Shown here piece by piece: positions 59,516 to 64,000 of a DNA stretch of 64,000 nucleotides; positions within the stretch are counted from its first letter, which is position 1; each line of letters begins with the position of its first letter. The translations under genes and the position numbers were made by a program. This DNA comes from Cinclus cinclus (lineage: Eukaryota > Chordata > Aves > Passeriformes > Cinclidae), in contig NC_085047.1 in the NCBI RefSeq assembly GCF_963662255.1, positions 110,481,872 to 110,545,871 on the forward strand, given 5' to 3'. Below the pieces are notes generated by a model that saw only the letters and a program-made list of their open reading frames with translations, did not search any database and was not told where the DNA came from.

Positions 59516-62500
59516 AAGCATTCAAAATACAAAAGTGCCTCTAAAACCTTCAGCAAATCCTAATACTGCCAAGGATGAGGTGACAAGAAAGCACCATTTA
59601 GGCTGCTCAGCAAGGAGTGCTCAGGAGCTTCCTCTGGGAAGTTCACAGCTCCATTGCTTGGCTTAGAATGGCCTTGGATGTTTGAAAAAGGGAATCTTGC
59701 CAGGACACAGAACTGCCCTCTTCTCTTTCTCACACGACATGAAATACCATTCAATTTTAGCAGATACATAAACTGTCTTAAATGCAAGACAACATCACCA
59801 TCACTATCCCGGGTTAACAATTAATAAATATGTTGAACATTTCAAGCCCATACACAACTAAGAACAAAACCAGCAAACAGTGTCAATTCCAAAAAAACAT
59901 TCCCTGCAGGACAGTTACACCACTCTCTTGGGGAAAAGAAAAGCAGGAAAGTCAAGCTAAATGCAATAACTTCACCTTGTACTGCAAGAACACCACTAAA
60001 CTCCAGGATTTAAGCAGCCTTGACCACTATTGAAAGCTTTGAGATAAAAGCTTTCTGCTAGCTAGTAGTTCAGGAGATGTTTTATTTGCGTACACAATTA
60101 TTTGTTTTATATTTTCTGAAATAAATTAACAAAATCTACCCAAACTCCAGCAGCTGCAAATGACAAATGTACCACCCTTCTACGCCTGTTAAGAAACTGC
60201 ACTGAGCACTGAACCAAAACACAGCAGAAAATGCATGATACCCACCATGAATATTATTGAACGTCATTTTCCATTTTATGGTAATGAAAAGTTACCTTAA
60301 AAATATTTGTTAGTTATCTCTAGCACTGGTTGAAAAGCTAAGTTGCTGAAATCCCTTGTTACTGTGACCCAAAACAACCAGCAGTTCACAGAAACAATTT
60401 TTTCCCCACTAACATGGGAGAGTTATCTTCTGAGATTAGGAAGCAGGCAAAAAGAAAATTAGGGAGCAGAGTTCCTCAAAAAAATGTTTAGAAAAAAAAA
60501 AATCAAGGCCAAGTTCAGACTAAACAAGAGTGCATTTGTTTTTTCCACAGCACCTTCATGTTGAGGCATGGCACTTAAATTTCATCTTCTAAATTTCATC
60601 TTCTGCTTACTGAGGTTTGCTTTGAAGGCACCAAACTATTAAGAGGAACTCTGACAGCACTTAAAAGAAAAGCCTACATATTTGCATTAAGATTTAAGGA
60701 TGATATATAACCCAAGGCAAGGGATCTATTCATTGTGGAGCCAGAACATGACCTCACCCAGAGAAAGGATGTGGATTTGGTAGGTTCACTGGCACAAGGA
60801 GATCTCCTTTTGAAATGGCACACTGTAAATCAAGTTAGTTCATGGAGGTTTTTTTGCAAGAGGAGCAAACCTTATAATGTGCATTAATGCACAAGGACTG
60901 GTGAAGCAGTCCTGCCTCCTTTGCAATCTTTGAAAAAAGACTGGTTTTGCAATACTTTTCAGCATTTTTGCACTTAAATACTAGCTATAGCAAAAGCAAT
61001 TTAGAATTAAGGAATTTACAGCTTACGTAATTAATTTATGAAAGCATTTGAATGTAGAGGTTTCATTCAGACACATTAAAAAGAACACTTGCTCCCTTGG
61101 ATGAAAGAATCTAACACAGCTTTACATGAGTGTTTTACAAAGTGTATAAGTAAACTTTGAATGAAACCTGTTTGCACACATCATAGATTAAAGTGAACCT
61201 TAATTACAGTTACCGCCAGGCTCTTTATGCTCCCTGTGGTAAAGAACACATTACTTTGTGCAGTTAGCTACATTTTAATCACAGAAACCCATCCTGTTCA
61301 CATTGCTCTCTCCTTTCAGCAGCCCTGCAAATCTAAGTCCTACAGGGACCACACCAAAGGTAGATTTTTGTGGAGCAGAATGAATTGGCTCATTCTTCAC
61401 TGTCCTCTACAGAAAGCTTTTCTATGCAATACCAACAGACTTACAGCAATACAAAATGTGTGCCCTAATCATGGGCTTTCTTTTTGCTGGGAGTCTCTAT
61501 TTTCCAGCAAATAACTCTGCCCCCTCAGCCCAGGAACCCAACCTCCAACAATTTCACTCAGCAACATGCATAAACATATAAATGAAAAAAAAAAACCTAA
61601 TATATTTTAAAAAAGTAAAATGCCACAGCATATGTAACTTTTGGCATTTCCAGACTTTTGAATACCTTGCACCTCAGTCTTACTGGTCAGCCTCATTTAT
61701 TCTGCATTTCCTAGAAAGACAGTTGAAATTGAGAGCTTGCTCTAGACAAGATTAACAATCCCGACTGATGTATTAACAAAACTTGACATAACAAAGAGAT
61801 ATTGACATTATAGCTAATGAACAGAATAGCACTACTTATCAAAAACAAGTTTTGATTTAACTTTTGCATGCTAGAACACAAAAGCTATGAAGAGAATACC
61901 CACAAGTTGAGTTGCTATCAGCTGACCAGCTTTTGCAGTGTCGAGACTTTTTGTCTTCTGCCTGTACAAAGGGAGCTCGTCTCTTCTGATATTTAAAGCA
62001 GACAGCCCAAAGCCTAATCCACAATCAGGCAGGCGAGACAAAACAACAAACTCTTCTCTTCTGACTAGTTTTTCAGATGTGCAGAAATTCCTTTTTAACC
62101 ACTTCTTATAAGAGGAGTCAGAATACCATCCCAATGCAACCCCCATTCAATGTCACAGTGAAAAATTTAGGTATGCCACAAGTAGCAGGAATTCATCCCC
62201 ACTGCCTGGTGTGACCTGGACTGTAATAAAGATCAGATCACACAGTGAAATCAGTAAGTACTTTATCTACCCAAACCTCGAAGCTTCTGTGAGGCAAATG
62301 AGAAACTTCTTAAAACAAGAGCTACTGAACTGCTAGAGCATAAAACCCCCTGATCATTCAATACAAACACACATTTTGTAGGGATCCAGCTGTAATTCAG
62401 ACCAGATACTTGGCTGACAACCTCACATATTAAACCCCCACACTGAAACATCTGAAAATAATCATTATGATATGTCCTTATATATTTAACTTTCTGGACA

Positions 62501-64000
62501 GTTTAGCCACAGGCAACAGAGTGATATTAGAGGGCTGTTTTTCATCACTTGCAGGTTTTGAACCATCTCAAAAATTCTCATCTGGTGGTTCTGCTCTTTG
62601 CACAGCAGCATTTACTAACAAAGAGTTTTTTTGCTCTACCTCCCTCAGCTCCCTATCATGGTTCACCATCCACCCCAGAGGTTTCATGTGCTCAGAGACT
62701 GAAAGAAATTCACAACCCACTGAATAAATAATACTCACAAGCAGCAGTATCAAAGAATGGCTGAAGTTAAAGGGCCAATTAGATAAATTCTAGATCACTT
62801 CACTCTTTCTTCTGCCAGTTCTGTTTCACATCTGCTTTTCCATGCAAAATATTATAATGTTCCCATGGGTGCCTCTTTCCCTGGGATTCTAAGCACTCAG
62901 GGAAACATCCCTGAAGCTAATAACTCCTATTGGAAAACACAGAGTAGCAAGGTCACAGCAGAGGCCTTATCTTCAACTTCGTTTAAAGACAGTTTACTCT
63001 TTCAAACTCTGTTCTCCACTGTTAAAGACTGTGCATGAAGTTCATTTTTACCATTCTAGCATCAGAGACCTAACATTTTCTCCCCAGCATAATTCTACAG
63101 AATGTGTTACAGCTCCATCCTGTATCCAAGTCCAAAGCATCTTTCATACTCTACTTTGTGCCTGCTAGAGCATTATAGGTTACAGCCCTCCACAGCTTCA
63201 AATCTTCTTCTGTCATACACTCACTACAGAAGAGGAGCATGATCAACATTTGCATTCCAGTTCCTCACCCAGTGAAATGCTGAGCAATGCACACAAAACT
63301 AATTCAACAAAAGGGTTCAGGAAGCAGTTTATCAGCTAAAATGAAGATTCCCTGAGTGTTCACAGAAGACAGTCTGAACCAGAACATTAATTCTGTCTGA
63401 ATAAACAAGTGTTTGTTTCTGTCATGACCCAAAACTGGCAGCTGCCAAAACTGCAGCTTGTTACTGGAAGCACTCAAGACTTTCAGTAACCCTGACAAGG
63501 GTTACTCAGATTTTGAAATACTCAATTCCTCTGCGTATATTCACATTCAAGCAACACATGAAAAATCTTTCCAGTAAAGAATGCTGCAGCAGCAACTGGA
63601 CCCTGAATTTTAATTTTAAGTTCATTTCCCGTGACAGAACCGAAATACATACTCTTCAAATTTTTAGAGAAACTTTTATCTGCAAAAAGCAGGCCAAATG
63701 CACCTTTTTTTTTAGAAGTTATCTATATTCTTACAATATTCATAATGTGTCCTTTAGAGCAGAGTTACACTTGGTGCTACCTGTATCAGAAATAAACATA
63801 AAACCAGATTTTCTTACACCTTTACCTACTACACCTAAGAGAAAATGATGCCAGCTGTACTCAGGCAACCCTATGCAATTTCAGTTTTTACTTGAAGCTG
63901 CCTTTTCTTTCTTTTTTTTTTTTTTTTTTGGATCATTCATCATTTGGGCTTCTTCACTTGTTTTGTTATAAACCAAAACATAACTTTTGGGAGGAAAGAA

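Noticed and set aside
61871..62146. 91-residue minus-strand open frame considered as the missing upstream CASK exon
   Set aside because: The sequence does not match the L27 region expected before LYDKINTK, and no suitable splice ends were seen.

Overview
The window is vertebrate nuclear DNA, most likely from a bird. Evidence: widely spaced exons with GT-AG introns, low repeat density, no mammalian-type SINEs, and the only dispersed repeats I recognise are truncated CR1 LINE 3' ends of avian type. I cannot name the species. It is not prokaryotic: there are no operons, CRISPR arrays or rRNA genes.

Two protein genes are certain, and they converge tail to tail. (1) NYX (nyctalopin) is on the + strand. 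Its large terminal coding exon, ending at 4737, carries nearly the whole leucine-rich-repeat protein. The N-terminus is probably completed by an upstream exon; a candidate is at 531-567. (2) CASK is on the - strand: fifteen coding exons between 58453 and 22826 encode the C-terminal 541 residues (end of the first L27, second L27, PDZ, SH3, linker, guanylate-kinase-like domain, stop). All intron boundaries are canonical and every exon phase agrees with its neighbour. The CaM-kinase-like domain and start of the first L27 lie beyond 64000.

Layout: 1-3291 NYX upstream sequence or intron; 3292-4737 main NYX coding exon; 4738 to about 5810 probable NYX 3' UTR; about 5.8-21.5 kb intergenic with CR1 fragments; about 21.5-22.8 kb probable CASK 3' UTR; 22.8-58.5 kb CASK exons and introns; 58.5-64 kb CASK intron. 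The same NYX/CASK neighbour pair, in the same convergent arrangement, occurs at human Xp11.4, so this is an old linkage. The products act in different places: nyctalopin is a cell-surface protein of retinal ON-bipolar cells needed for the mGluR6/TRPM1 response, and CASK is a synaptic and epithelial scaffold. I see no sign that the genes work together.

I found no previously undescribed system. The points most worth checking are the reconstructed NYX first coding exon, a roughly 310-bp polypurine tract with ten perfect 10-bp units in a CASK intron, and a run of symmetric phase-0 CASK linker exons that can be skipped without changing frame.
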